DNA from: Chrysomallon squamiferum
Lineage: Eukaryota > Mollusca > Gastropoda > Neomphalida > Peltospiridae
Reading direction: 5' to 3'
DNA: 25,000 nt
NCBI GenBank assembly: GCA_012295275.1
Contig: CM022666.1
Location: forward strand, 10,917,077 to 10,942,076
Of this stretch, positions 7,611-21,864 are shown in pieces. Numbering within the stretch: the stretch's first letter is position 1; each line of letters begins with the position of its first letter. The position numbers and the translations under genes were made by a program. Below the pieces are notes generated by a model. That model was not told where the DNA came from and searched no databases. It worked only from the letters and a program-made list of their open reading frames with translations.

Positions 7611-8887
7611 TTAATCTGATATATTTTGACTTAATGTATCTTTATAACACACTTTTGATTATACTTCACTACTGTTTACTTTAAAAGTCGGCGGTTTTAT
7701 ATTTTTTAATACTGAAAATAAATAAATAAATAAATAAATTTAGATATGGGAAGGTAAGTTTAAACTGATATTTGCTCGCCAGTTCGTTTGTTCGTTATGT
7801 TTACATGTACCTCTTTTACGTTTTTCGGGAGATAAAGGTTCAAAATCTCCAGCTGAAGCCGTTTTGTTTTGTGTTTCTCCAAACAGTTTAGACATTTCGT
7901 GGGGCTCTTTCTTAGCAGGGTCATCCTAGAAAATATGTTGTAAAAATATCATCCACAGCAACAGCAACAGAAACAAAAAAAACGATGTACATATTACTGA
8001 AAAGAAAATCATGAATGTGTGTAATTAAGCTCAGTTTAACTTATAATCACAAAACAGATTACTTTTTAAAATTTTGGATAAGTACCTACATATATCAACT
8101 GAACAAGACCGTACACACACATAAACACTCTAACACAAGAGATCATCTGCTTCTCTCTATCTCTTTTTGCATGTAGAACTTACTCTGATGACGCAGTGTC
8201 CGTATATTTCCGAGAAGTCACGAACACACTCTTCATCTTCTCCTAAACAGTTTAGAGACGACTGACACATCTGTCCATACATCTGAAAACAACAACAATA
8301 TAACACAGTAAAAGTAATAATAATCATAGCTGTGGTATAACTCTAGCTAGAGTAACAATAATGACGTATATTAATAATATACAACCAGTAAAAACAATAT
8401 TAATAATGTCGTAAAAAAATAATCACAGCAGCGAAAACAACTGAAAAAGAACAATAGATCAAAAACTATAAACATGATGGTAATAACTGAAATTATAATA
8501 GCAGCAACAGCAACAGTAACAAGAAAACAGCACAAACAGTGTAACAAAAAAATGTCATGTCCGTAACTAGACTGTTTTTGAAATGAGGCAAAAGCACTTA
8601 ATCGCCGAGGGGAGCGAGGCAAAAACATTTGGGCGAGGGATCTGAGGGCCGCCTAAGTGGATATTTTGTCTATCGGAATAAAGATTTATATTTTATATTT
8701 TTTCTATAAAATCTTTGTATAAAACAAAAACAACAACAACAACAACAACAACAAATTCCTCAATTTCGGTATGAGGCATTTGCCTCAGTGTAGTTATGGT
8801 CATGACGGTACTTACCACTTGGTTATTACCGTAGCAAATTCTAGTGAGAATAGTAAATACTGGTATTACCAATATCATCCAATACAT
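6302..8887 (-). CDS. Gene A: secreted Lys/Arg-rich precursor-like protein, tandem paralog of gene B
   Basis: Coding exons on the minus strand are 8887-8816, 8282-8184, 7925-7811 and 7173-6302, with GT-AG junctions in phases 0, 0 and 1. The joined frame is about 385 aa. Residues 1-20 look like a signal peptide (MYWMILVIPVFTILTRICYG). Residues 25-57 carry four cysteines spaced 5, 6 and 10, ending YGHCV. Residues 58-95 are a linker ending SPEKRKR. Residues 96-122 carry DANGIEH and SHRRRTLNLDIT, then Gly and an extreme run of Arg and Lys. Later, LLKRNSYVDVELRDAI matches ILKLNSYLSKDDLDSV of gene B, and KINVVRKVDAEVKTNKSN resembles KYILKFKVDADDTNGGK. The KR repeat array of gene B is missing; a polybasic tract occupies its place. 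I do not recognise the family. A secreted, proteolytically processed product is inferred; a structural or antimicrobial secreted protein is also possible. Confidence 0.85.
7174..7810 (-). other. Gene A intron 3
   Basis: This 637-base phase-1 intron contains a TATG run (about 7449-7476) and a TTA run (7546-7610). No extra exon is evident. Confidence 0.75.
7546..7610. repeat. (TTA)n microsatellite in gene A intron 3
   Basis: A TTA run of about 21 units. Open frames reading poly-Tyr or poly-Ile across it are repeat artefacts. Confidence 0.95.
7811..7925 (-). CDS. Gene A exon 3: linker ending in KRKR
   Basis: This 115-base exon (phase 0-1) runs from acceptor TTTCTAG to donor G|GTACAT. It encodes 38 residues ending LSPEKRKR. 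It contains one N-glycosylation sequon (NKT). Confidence 0.82.
8184..8282 (-). CDS. Gene A exon 2: four-cysteine module
   Basis: This symmetric 99-base exon has acceptor TTTTCAG and donor GTAAGT. It encodes 33 residues with C-x5-C-x6-C-x10-C and the motif YGHCV. The homologous gene B exon aligns around CV-R and GHCV. Confidence 0.85.
8283..8815 (-). other. Gene A intron 1
   Basis: This 533-base phase-0 intron contains a GC-richer block (about 8585-8660), a CAA run (8729-8754) and a small perfect palindrome TGAGGCA/TGCCTCA (8772-8787). Confidence 0.75.
8729..8754. repeat. (CAA)n microsatellite
   Basis: About eight CAA units within gene A intron 1. Confidence 0.9.
8816..8887 (-). CDS. Gene A exon 1: signal peptide
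   Basis: This exon encodes 24 residues from an ATG, a hydrophobic stretch followed by RICYG and NNQV, then donor GTG|GTAAGT. A longer reading through the donor continues open, but splicing here gives the same phase and length class as gene B exon 1. Confidence 0.82.
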
Positions 8888-9752
8888 TGATTTTTTCCTG
8901 AAGAAATGAATTTATTTCATTAAACAATAGAGAGATTAAGCAACGGTATTTTGGTGATAGCATTATCAGATGTGGAGGTAGCAGTGATAGTGTGGTTGTG
9001 GTGCTATGGTGATTGTATTAAAAGTAGTTTATGTTGTGATGCTGTGACAGAAGTAACAGTTGTGGTATTACACGTATAAGCATTAGTAATGTAATGATAG
9101 CAATAATATTAGTAATAACAATGCTTAATATAATGAATAATCACAATATAACAGTAATAATACGTAGTCACGGTAACAGTGTATTGATGATACTAATAGA
9201 AGTTGTGGTACATTAATAGTTGTAGTAGTAATCGTCGTTGTAGTAATGACAGTAATAGTGTGTACGTACTTACACAGCGATGCTTTTTGTGTCATTGCTA
9301 TTCTTACTGTTTTATTTAGATCCTATTGTTGTCGTTTACTAAAGATATTTTATTTATTGTTGTTGATGCCGATTTCCTTCTTTCTGTTATATTATTATGT
9401 TATCGTTATTGTTAATGTTGTTAGTGCTACATAATTGTTAATTATATATTACTTTTATTAAAATTGTGGCATAGTTACCACTATTATTGTTATTATTGTT
9501 TTCATAGTGTTATTGCTGTTAGTGATTAAACATTTGCTTTTATTGTTGTTGTATATAGTTACTGTATATTAATATTGAAAAGAAACAGTAACAACAGCAT
9601 CAAATTCAAATACCTTTGTTTGCTAATCCTAACGCTCATCATACAAGGGTTTTATAAAGTTATCCTTCTTCTCTGCACATTCTATCTGCTGTCTTGGCTG
9701 TCGTAAAACAGAAAGCAAATCATTTACAAATACTTGAAATTGTTGTCAAGTA

Positions 9753-9760
9753 TGACGTCA
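9753..9760. promoter_or_regulatory. CRE palindrome upstream of gene A
   Basis: A perfect TGACGTCA 866 bases upstream of the gene A ATG. The paralog gene B also has upstream CREs, which raises interest, though the distance is large. Confidence 0.3.
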
Positions 9761-10947
9761 TGAAGAACATAATTACGTCGTCTGGTTCTCGACTTTGGTT
9801 ATCTGATCGCGACGTCGGTCTATTTCTTTTAAAAATCAGAAATAGGGTTTATCAGGACTTTAAAATGAATTTCATATGTTGTGTAGGTAGCGGTTATCAA
9901 TCTGTCCAGGGTTTATATAATATATACTGATGCCCCAACTATCAACAAGTACCGAGATCCCGAAAACAATTCCAAATTTTGAGTTTTTCAGTGGAGGGGG
10001 TAGGTGCAAAGTTTGTTAACTAAGTGGTTTACGAGAAGTATACTTACTACGGTAGTCAGACATGGGGTTTTAGTGTATATTATATTACTGTATGAAAGAT
10101 GTATATAACTATCAAGAGAAAAACATTTAAATAAAATAATTCCAATAATTTTTATGTATGGTTACACAAAATATTTGATTCTATTTGTTTAATCATAATT
10201 ATTAAAACTAAGTAACTGCATTTCATGATAGACAGAAAAACAAATACAAGGAACAGAACTTGGTTTTATGTAATAACAGTAATTTGTTTTTATCAGCATT
10301 ATTTTATTATCTAAATATAAACAAGGATGTTCATTTTAATTTGTAAAAATTGGATATTTACAACTTGGCATGGATTAAAGTAATAATTTTATTATACAGC
10401 TTTTCACAATTAGAGAAAACAATTATAATAATAAAATAAAAACTAAAATTCTTCATTAGTTGTGTAAAACTAAAATGTTTTATGAACCATCTATTAAATC
10501 ATTCTGGAGGTTTCAAGATTACATGGTATTATCAACCAATTTTTTATTAAAAAGCAACATCAAACAGAAAATAATAGAAATACTCTTAAACAAACAGCTT
10601 TCGCTAAAACAATTTTATCACCAAATAAACCACAGTTTACATTTTAATTGACTCTGAGCATAGAGATAACTCTAGAGCTTTGTTATTTACACCCAAAAAC
10701 CCAGAGGGCTTAGAATGTTCAAACAAATAATAATAATAAAAAAAATTATCTCTGGTAAATAATAAAATAATTGATGAATTATGTTGTGTACTCTAATTCT
10801 GACTTTTATCTCCCCAGTGAATAAATTTGTCTTAAATCGAAAATTAGGTTCTTTGTGCTTGTATTTCTTATGCCATAGTTATCAGCAACAACAAAGACTT
10901 GGTGAAAAAATAATTGTTACAATTTAATGAAGGAATCTTTTGAAAGG

Positions 10948-10972
10948 TGAGACCTTCGTTTTAGAGGTCTCA
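10948..10972. other. Small perfect inverted repeat
   Basis: Arms TGAGACCT (10948-10955) and AGGTCTCA (10965-10972) flank a 9-base loop. It could form a hairpin in a long RRAGA 3' UTR, but no function can be assigned. Confidence 0.5.
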
Positions 10973-11792
10973 TAAAGTATTTACAATGCAATAGTTATCA
11001 AACACAAACTAAAATGTTTGATGAATTTATTAACCACACCCAAGTCTTGCTTGGGATTTTAATAAAGTCAACAAATGTTTACATTAACCTGGTAAAAAGA
11101 AAATAACAAAAATGTTTTTACCTTTATATAAACAGCTTTCATCCAGATTTTTACAAGAGTAAATAAACCACAATTTTTAGTTTATCTGAATGTTAGCAAT
11201 GACATAGGATATGCTTCTACTTCAGTCCTTCATATATCAACTCAAGAATTTAATCCCTTAAACAAAAAATTAATAAAAAGACATGTTTCAATAATTCAAG
11301 CACTCAAGATGTCTTAAGCACAAAAACAGCCTATTTGTGGTAGAAAAAAGTAAAACTTTTGTTTTATAGTCCTTTTCAAATCACCTTGAGGTTTTAAATT
11401 TTCAATAAATAAACAAATGAATAAAAATTATGAAATACTATATCACCAGCACGATGCATAAAAGAGACAAACAACATTATTTTTAGACAGCTATTCCCAG
11501 CTTTCCATGGGTAATGAATAATAATAATAATAATAATACAATATCAACAGCATCCAATACATGATCATTAAACAGAAATCAACTGATGAAGTTATTAATG
11601 AACCATCACAAGTTTTAAAATGTAAAATTGATGTATTTACTTTATCTCAACAAACAAACAAATGTTCAAAACAAATTAATCGGCTCTTAGCTCTGTGCTT
11701 CATCAAACATCATTAGAAACCAGCTTCAGTAAAATAAGTGTCAAATTAATATCTGTAATAGTGTGATCAGGATGTTGTCACCAGATGGTAAA

Positions 11793-11935
11793 CTGTAAAC
11801 ATTGTGATAGTTAGCTGTAAACATCAAGATGACAATTTGCAAACACCAAGATGGTAAAGTGTAAATATCAAGATGACTGACTAAACATCAAGATGATAAA
11901 GTGTAAACATCAAAATAGTAAACTGTATATTTCAA
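11793..11935. repeat. Degenerate ~22-bp minisatellite 3' of RRAGA
   Basis: Six to seven imperfect copies of a unit near GTAAACATCAAGATGGTAAA are visible, each about 20-24 bases. It lies 120-260 bases beyond the RRAGA stop and so is probably transcribed in its 3' UTR. Weaker relatives continue to about 12030. Confidence 0.8.
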
Positions 11936-12055
11936 ACAGATATCAGACAAAAACATTTTTTTTCATGTAGACAGTTGAAAACTGTAGATGGTAAAGATCA
12001 AACTGGTGGAGTATGGTAAACTGTAGAGAAGTAGTGTTATAAATTCATGTGTTCT

Positions 12056-16230
<4,175 letters not shown>

Positions 16231-16269
16231 TTTCGGATACTAATCGCTTAAACCCAGTTGACTTTTGCA

Positions 16270-16277
16270 TCACATGA
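16270..16277. promoter_or_regulatory. M-box-like E-box at the RRAGA promoter
   Basis: TCACATGA (TCATGTGA on the minus strand) matches the M-box bound by MiT/TFE bHLH-ZIP factors in vertebrates, which control lysosomal genes including some Rag genes. The location is promoter-proximal, but another copy occurs near 24161 with no nearby gene, so chance remains possible. Confidence 0.3.
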
Positions 16278-16540
16278 CCGCACTCGTGCTAATAAAATCT
16301 GTCAATAGCACACGAAAAACGGACTAGAAGGTTAATGAAAACAACGATTGTATTTTTATTTTACTGGATTTGTTTGAATTTATAATATAAGCTTAAAAAC
16401 AGAATTATTAGCTGTATCAAGTTAACTAACTCGAGGAACCCAAGCTTATGATATTTTGAAAGTAATAAAGACTTACAACTAATTTAAATATTTATTCTTA
16501 AATTTCTATTTTTATAAAATAAATAACTAATAAATAAATA

Positions 16541-16564
16541 ATAGTAGTAGTAGTAGTAGTAGTA
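16541..16564. repeat. (TAG)n microsatellite
   Basis: About seven TAG units in the intergenic region. Confidence 0.9.
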
Positions 16565-17052
16565 AGAATAATAATAAGAATAATAAGAATAATAATAGTA
16601 ATAACAACAAGAATAAATAAATAAATAAATACCTAACGTAAGTTATTAATAAATATTAATATAATATTATTTAATTTCAAATAACAATGCCAAACTGAGG
16701 CGTACAGGACATTTACATTTATAATTAATTTATGAATTTTCTTAATATAGCTGACTGGCTCAATACATCTTTTGCATAATTGAAGTCCTATTTCATGTTC
16801 TGGTTCTGTTTTCTTTGAGATTAGTTCGAGCATCTTTATGGTGGAGGAAAACAATAAAAAAAAAGCCTTTACGGAAGTTACTAGAGCAAGTATGGCCGTC
16901 AACGTGTACGATGTACATGTAAACATGAAAACAAGGTTTAATCACTGCAGTAATATGTGAATACCAAAGGAATTGGTGACATGAATAATGACCTGAGTTA
17001 TATTTATAGACTATGCCTTGTCCGGTGTCCGGTTCTGATACGATTTAGACAA

Positions 17053-18897
17053 ATGTGGCTGAGAAGCAAAGTTCAGAATTCATTTGCTGCATTGAATTCC
17101 TTGAGTAGACCTAGAAAACTAGTTCTTGCTACTATAGTTTTCTTGGCTTTGCTCTACTACTTATTACCTTCGTTATTCGGTCTGTCAAAATTGAAAGGTG
17201 ACATTCATTCTACGGAAAGTTGTTTAGATGAAAAGATCCAAAATGTGTTTTACAAATCACTTCGGTCATTTGATGCGGTCGTCAGACATAGTCCCCTACA
17301 TGTTAATGAGGGAGAACATTCCTATCCTATGTATGTTGGTAATGGCAAGCTAGCAGCCTCTTTTGATTCAGATAATGGCGCCTTCATCAGGTTAAACCGA
17401 GCACTGTCCCTACCTGTACAGTTTTACCCAATAATACAAACACGCATAGAAGGTAAACAAGTAAATGAAGCATTTGTGCTTGATATGAAAAATGGCATTG
17501 CATACCGAATGCAAACATTGAGAACATCAACAGGTTGCGTTTCTATTGGTTCTAAAATATATGCTCACAGATCTCGGCCATCTTTATTTATTCAAGATAT
17601 TCGAATACAAAACCCAAGCCAGTATCCAGTAGTTATAGAGTTAGATCAGATAGGTGCTTCAGGCTGGACTGGATCAAAAACTGAACAGTTCACTGCTGCA
17701 AGTCAGACAGGAGATAAAGTAAAATATAAAATAACATCAGGACTTGTCAAAGTTCCTGGCTCAAATTCATATGCTGCTGCATCCTTTGGCATGATGTTTG
17801 TAGACCAGAATACACTTTCTGTCAAGGCACACTCAAACGTGAATAACCATTTCATTACAGCTGTGCACTACACAAAGCCAATGCAAAACAAAGAAGCAAG
17901 CAGATACTTGACAGAATTGTCAAAACAGGTTCAGCTTGATATGACCAGTGCCTTAGAGATTGATGGCAGGCATTTGCTAAAGGAACATGTAAGTGTCTGG
18001 GGTAAGTTATGGGAGAGTGGTTTCAGCATAAGCTACTCTAAAGCAGCAGGAGTTTTGAATGGAGAAAAAATAAATATGACCATGTATTATGTTCTCAGTA
18101 ATGTTCCAGCACCACTGCATGATGTTTCAGCAACTAAGGCTGATAAAGGAAAAATCTTGAAAGTGCTCTACTATCCTGACCGTTGCTATAGTGAGCACTC
18201 AACACTGCAGGCACAGACACTGTGGACAGATGTAGCAAATGAACAGCAGATTGCACAAGTTGTTACAACATGGATGATAACTCTGGAAACTCACGGTTGT
18301 AGAGTCATGGTGCAGTCTGGTGCAGAAGGAGTCCTTCAAGCTATGGTGCTCAGCTTTGGAGCTGTAACCTTCCATGATGAACATCTTGAATATGCTGTTC
18401 ATCCAAAGGAGCTTCACCGAGATATGACATTCCGAAGGATCAACTATGGCAACAACACTCATGTCAACATTTCAGTGATTGTCGGAGATGACAATAAGGC
18501 AAACCTATATGTGGCTTTGGATCGCAACGACAAGCCATACTATGCCTGTGATGCTGGTTGTCTTGACCCACCAATGTTGCTGAGCAGACAGTGGAAACGA
18601 TTTCCAGTAAAACTGACAGAACCATTGACGTCCATCCTGTACATCACTGCTGACAAAAATCACATGGAGGAGTTGAAGCATGCAATTCATGTAAAAGCTG
18701 TAGAAGAAGCTCCACCCCATGAACATCATGTGATTGCTTTGCATAAGCATGGCCATCATTTTGGAGGCCTGCCCATGTTGTTCTGGGTTTCTATAGCATT
18801 CCTTATTTTAACATTTCACCTCTTCCTTTTCAAGTTAATTTATAATGAGTACTGTGTGGGCCAGGAACGTTATGCAAGAACTAAATATAATATGTAA
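17053..18897 (+). CDS. KIAA2013: KIAA2013-like conserved membrane protein
   Basis: This is a single uninterrupted coding exon of 614 codons. The frame is open from a GTG at 16957 and has an ATG at 16981, but I chose 17053 because MWLRSKVQNSFAALN lines up with the MWL start of the vertebrate protein; the ATG at 16981 is the alternative. Residues about 23-44 form an N-terminal signal anchor or signal peptide (LVLATIVFLALLYYLL). Residues about 573-597 form a C-terminal membrane segment, followed by KLIYNEYC and a short tail, a hallmark of this family. Other family-like segments are MTMYYVLSNVPAPL, VLQAMVLSFGAV and YACDAGCLDPP. N-glycosylation sequons NMT, NNT and NIS lie in the large central, presumably lumenal part. 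The family is conserved in animals and its molecular function is not established. Length is close to the vertebrate protein. Confidence 0.94.
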   Translation: MWLRSKVQNSFAALNSLSRPRKLVLATIVFLALLYYLLPSLFGLSKLKGDIHSTESCLDEKIQNVFYKSLRSFDAVVRHSPLHVNEGEHSYPMYVGNGKLAASFDSDNGAFIRLNRALSLPVQFYPIIQTRIEGKQVNEAFVLDMKNGIAYRMQTLRTSTGCVSIGSKIYAHRSRPSLFIQDIRIQNPSQYPVVIELDQIGASGWTGSKTEQFTAASQTGDKVKYKITSGLVKVPGSNSYAAASFGMMFVDQNTLSVKAHSNVNNHFITAVHYTKPMQNKEASRYLTELSKQVQLDMTSALEIDGRHLLKEHVSVWGKLWESGFSISYSKAAGVLNGEKINMTMYYVLSNVPAPLHDVSATKADKGKILKVLYYPDRCYSEHSTLQAQTLWTDVANEQQIAQVVTTWMITLETHGCRVMVQSGAEGVLQAMVLSFGAVTFHDEHLEYAVHPKELHRDMTFRRINYGNNTHVNISVIVGDDNKANLYVALDRNDKPYYACDAGCLDPPMLLSRQWKRFPVKLTEPLTSILYITADKNHMEELKHAIHVKAVEEAPPHEHHVIALHKHGHHFGGLPMLFWVSIAFLILTFHLFLFKLIYNEYCVGQERYARTKYNM

Positions 18898-19152
18898 TAG
18901 TTGTGTTTAGTGTATGTTCTCATGTTCGTTTATTGTATACAAACAGTATAACATGTTTGAGTTATATTTTTAATTGTAAACATATTGTGATGTAATAGAT
19001 GTGTAGATATATATTTTGTTTAAATTATATGTAGCATATGTACATTCATAATGTTGATAATGTTATGTATTTATGTGTGTAGGTAGGTAGGTATGTATGT
19101 AAGTATGTATGTATGTTTATGTTAAATATGTGGGATTCTGTTGATAGTTACA

Positions 19153-19158
19153 AATAAA
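19153..19158 (+). terminator. Candidate polyadenylation signal of the KIAA2013 homolog
   Basis: AATAAA lies about 255 bases after the stop codon and is followed by a G/T-rich stretch. Other A/T-rich hexamers occur downstream, so the cleavage site is not certain. Confidence 0.45.
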
Positions 19159-19924
19159 AGTGGGAATTATTTAGTGGTTTAGTTGATACTGTTTATTTTG
19201 AATAGATTCAGTATGTTGTGGTATGATAGTAAATTAATTATTTTTAAATATTTCCAAATGCTACATAAGTGTCCTTACAGAATATGTTGAGTTTATTGTA
19301 ATCATCTGATTTATTTAGATTTGTATATAACATAAATTAATAGCATGAGATGTATTGTGTTGATTAATTTAAATAGTAGTTACATCTTGATATGGGTATA
19401 CCCGAATATTAAAAAGTGATTTTTTCTTTTATTAGATTTTCATTTTCAAATCTTATTTTCTTCACCATAATGAAGTTCAATTATAACTGATTTTAGTTTA
19501 AAATACTGTTTTTAAATTTCATGTTTTACAGAAATCCTGAAATGTTCTTGAAAATTGTTTATTTTAAAATCCTGTCCTGGAAAACTGTTATCTTTGAAAA
19601 ATGCTTAAAATTCACAAGAAATTAAAAATAAGAATTTAAAAAAAGTTATTGTTTAAAAGAGAAATGGAGCAAAAGATCTCATTAATTATATAATTGCAGT
19701 TTATTCTTGGTGGGATTGGGTGAAAATTTTGATATTTTGTCTTGGACATATTTTGGAATTTATTTTTGTTGTGTTTCTTGGATTTCTCATGCTGTCACTG
19801 CACTGCTATCTCAGAATTTTTAAATTTAGAATTTTATTTTTAACTAATTTATGAGTAAAACATTACTTTAAAGCTGATATTTTATATTATATAAATAAAA
19901 CAATCTTTAGAAAAATAACCCTAA

Positions 19925-19965
19925 TTTAATGGTCTAACAGTGGCTGTTGATTAAAGACCATTAAA
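19925..19965. other. Perfect 11-bp inverted repeat with nested stem
   Basis: TTTAATGGTCT (19925-19935) pairs with AGACCATTAAA (19955-19965). The 19-base loop contains AACAG and CTGTT, which can pair around TGG. Confidence 0.7.
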
Positions 19966-20632
19966 TTGCACTTTTTTAAAATGATCATATTTCAGTATTA
20001 TAACACTGTAGTTGTAGTACTAAGATTTAATAAGAAAGATTTAATTTTAAAAGTTAATGATTATATAAACACAAATTATACTAACACATTGGGCAGTAAG
20101 TATTTAATTTTGTTAAACATGAATTATGAATTCCAAAGGAATTTTATCTCTTGCTTTCATTCTTAAAGAAATTAATCTGATAAATCAGAAGTCTGTTGAA
20201 TCATTGTCCATTAAATCAAGAATTTATCGCATATCATTTTAAAAGCTGAGATTTTTTCAAATAAAATGTCTTAAAACATGAAGAAAAATATCTTAAAAGT
20301 AAAGAAAAAATATTTTGAAGCAGGTCACAAATATATATATTTTTTATCATTCCAAAAGTTAGTGCAGTTCATAAATAGAATTAGCAAAGAATTGGTAGAT
20401 TAATAAAACATTTTTTAGGAAATCATGCTGTTTACATGGCATGGGGTATGAATTGTTTGTTTGTACTTGTATCTGTCATTCAAAACAAATATCTGAAATG
20501 GAACATAACTTTAATATGTGGGAAATTTGTTCCAAATGGTCATAATTACACGTTTGTTCTTTGTCTCTTGGAAAACCATATGAAGTTATGAAATCAAACA
20601 ATTGTAACACTGAATTATTTTAATGTTACAGA

Positions 20633-20707
20633 TAACAAATATCAGTTATATTACATATAACAAATATCAGTTATATTACCTATAACAAATATCAGTTATA
20701 TTACATA
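20633..20707. repeat. 25-bp tandem repeat, three copies
   Basis: Three nearly identical copies of a unit beginning ATAACAAATATCAGTTAT. Each unit is itself partly palindromic (ATAAC ... GTTAT). Confidence 0.9.
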
Positions 20708-20726
20708 CAGAAAATATCTTCACTAA

Positions 20727-20760
20727 TTACATTACATTTCAGAAACGAAATGTAATGTAA
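20727..20760. other. Perfect 14-bp inverted repeat
   Basis: TTACATTACATTTC (20727-20740) and GAAATGTAATGTAA (20747-20760) are exact reverse complements around AGAAAC. It begins 19 bases after the 25-bp tandem repeat. Confidence 0.85.
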
Positions 20761-21816
20761 ACACTGATTTTCAGGGATGCAGATGTGAAAAATATTTCAC
20801 TAGCTCATCAGACTTGTTCCTGAAATAATTCATTAATACTCCAGACCACAAATTAGTGTAAGATTGTTTATTATAAAGGTAAACATAAAATCACAAGTAA
20901 TTGTTTTATTTTACATTTACTTACAAGTAATCCAGTATTTTCTCAACTCATGTGTAAATGTATGTGCATGCGTGCAAATTTTAAGTATGTATGAATTTGG
21001 TATATATTATTGAAATCGAGACAAACCTGAGAGTTAATATTTCACATTACATCATCAGCTCAACCTACAGAAAGTAGCAACATTAGAAATCAGCCTTATG
21101 TGTATCTTATTGGTATGTATACTGTTTATATTCAGAGATGTAAATATACTACTTTCAATTTAACAAAGCTGGTGTAAAATATGTTTGAAAATTTAAAATA
21201 AAAAGAGTATGATTTTTAAATTATTATTGTTATATGTTTTTGTACACATTAGATACACATTCATATACACCTTGTTTCTATTAAGAAGAAAAACAGTTTA
21301 GTTTTATTTATTTTTCATTTTTTTGAATAAATAAAATCAAATAACCAAATAATGGTCCTAGGGTTAGAACTAGAAAAATTCTGATATATTTTGATATTTC
21401 AGAAGAATTTTTTTTTTCTTTTTGCATTATCTGATAAAAATCGGTACTTTGATGGCATTACAAATATTTTAATTAGTAATTGTAACATTAATTATTTAAA
21501 TAAAATGATAAGAAACAGAATATTCTTTCTACCAAAAGCAGTTTTTATTTCAATTTTTCTGCCATTTATATACTTTTTGTTTCGTTTTAAATTTAAATAT
21601 TAAATTATAACAATGTTAAGATTTTACAGTCCCATCAAACATCAGATTTTTATAAATTATTTTTGTATGCTAACACAACAAAAGAGATGAGAAAATATTA
21701 AATTTTATAGATACTTGTTTATAAATTATCATTTAATAGTAAAAACATTTTTTAAAGCTTCCACTTTGATGTAATCCTGAAATGATTTATGTAACCATGA
21801 TTTTTACCTGTGATTT

Positions 21817-21830
21817 TATTATTATTATTA

Positions 21831-21863
<33 letters not shown>
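21817..21863. repeat. (TTA)n microsatellite
   Basis: A TTA run with one interruption, about 15 units. Confidence 0.92.

Positions 21864-21864
<1 letters not shown>

Larger units (their letters stand above)
8888..12055. other. Gene-poor region between gene A and RRAGA stop
   Basis: The left part should carry the gene A promoter; a perfect CRE lies at 9753-9760. The right part should carry the RRAGA 3' UTR, with a degenerate 22-bp repeat at about 11793-11935 and a hairpin at 10948-10972. Simple low-complexity trinucleotide-like sequence (GTA, GTT, TAA) fills 8940-9600. No coding region is supported; small open frames at 9694 and 10460 show no recognisable protein features. Confidence 0.6.
16231..17052. 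other. Divergent intergenic region, RRAGA / KIAA2013 homolog
   Basis: The two ATGs are about 0.8 kb apart and point away from each other, so this region should hold both promoters and 5' UTRs. It includes an E-box/M-box-like TCACATGA (16270-16277) 40 bases upstream of the RRAGA ATG, a TAG run (16541-16564) and AAT-rich sequence. A 97-codon minus-strand frame at 16633-16926 lacks homology I recognise. An upstream noncoding exon of the plus-strand gene is possible, but I cannot place it. Confidence 0.6.

Noticed and set aside
9694-9930. A 78-codon plus-strand frame in a less AT-rich patch
   Set aside because: No recognised motif, no good start context and no matching splice-linked exons. It may only reflect the CpG-containing promoter-like region.
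16633-16926. A 97-codon minus-strand frame between RRAGA and KIAA2013
   Set aside because: AT-rich, ending in a low-complexity Ile/Asn stretch, in the probable promoter and 5' UTR of the divergent pair. The hydrophobic start is not enough to call a gene.
16957-17052. Extended N-terminus of the KIAA2013 homolog from the GTG at 16957
   Set aside because: The first codon is GTG, and the conserved family start corresponds to the MWL methionine at 17053. The ATG at 16981 remains a less likely alternative.
18199-18759. Two minus-strand frames within the KIAA2013 homolog
   Set aside because: They are antisense shadows of a clearly conserved plus-strand coding region.
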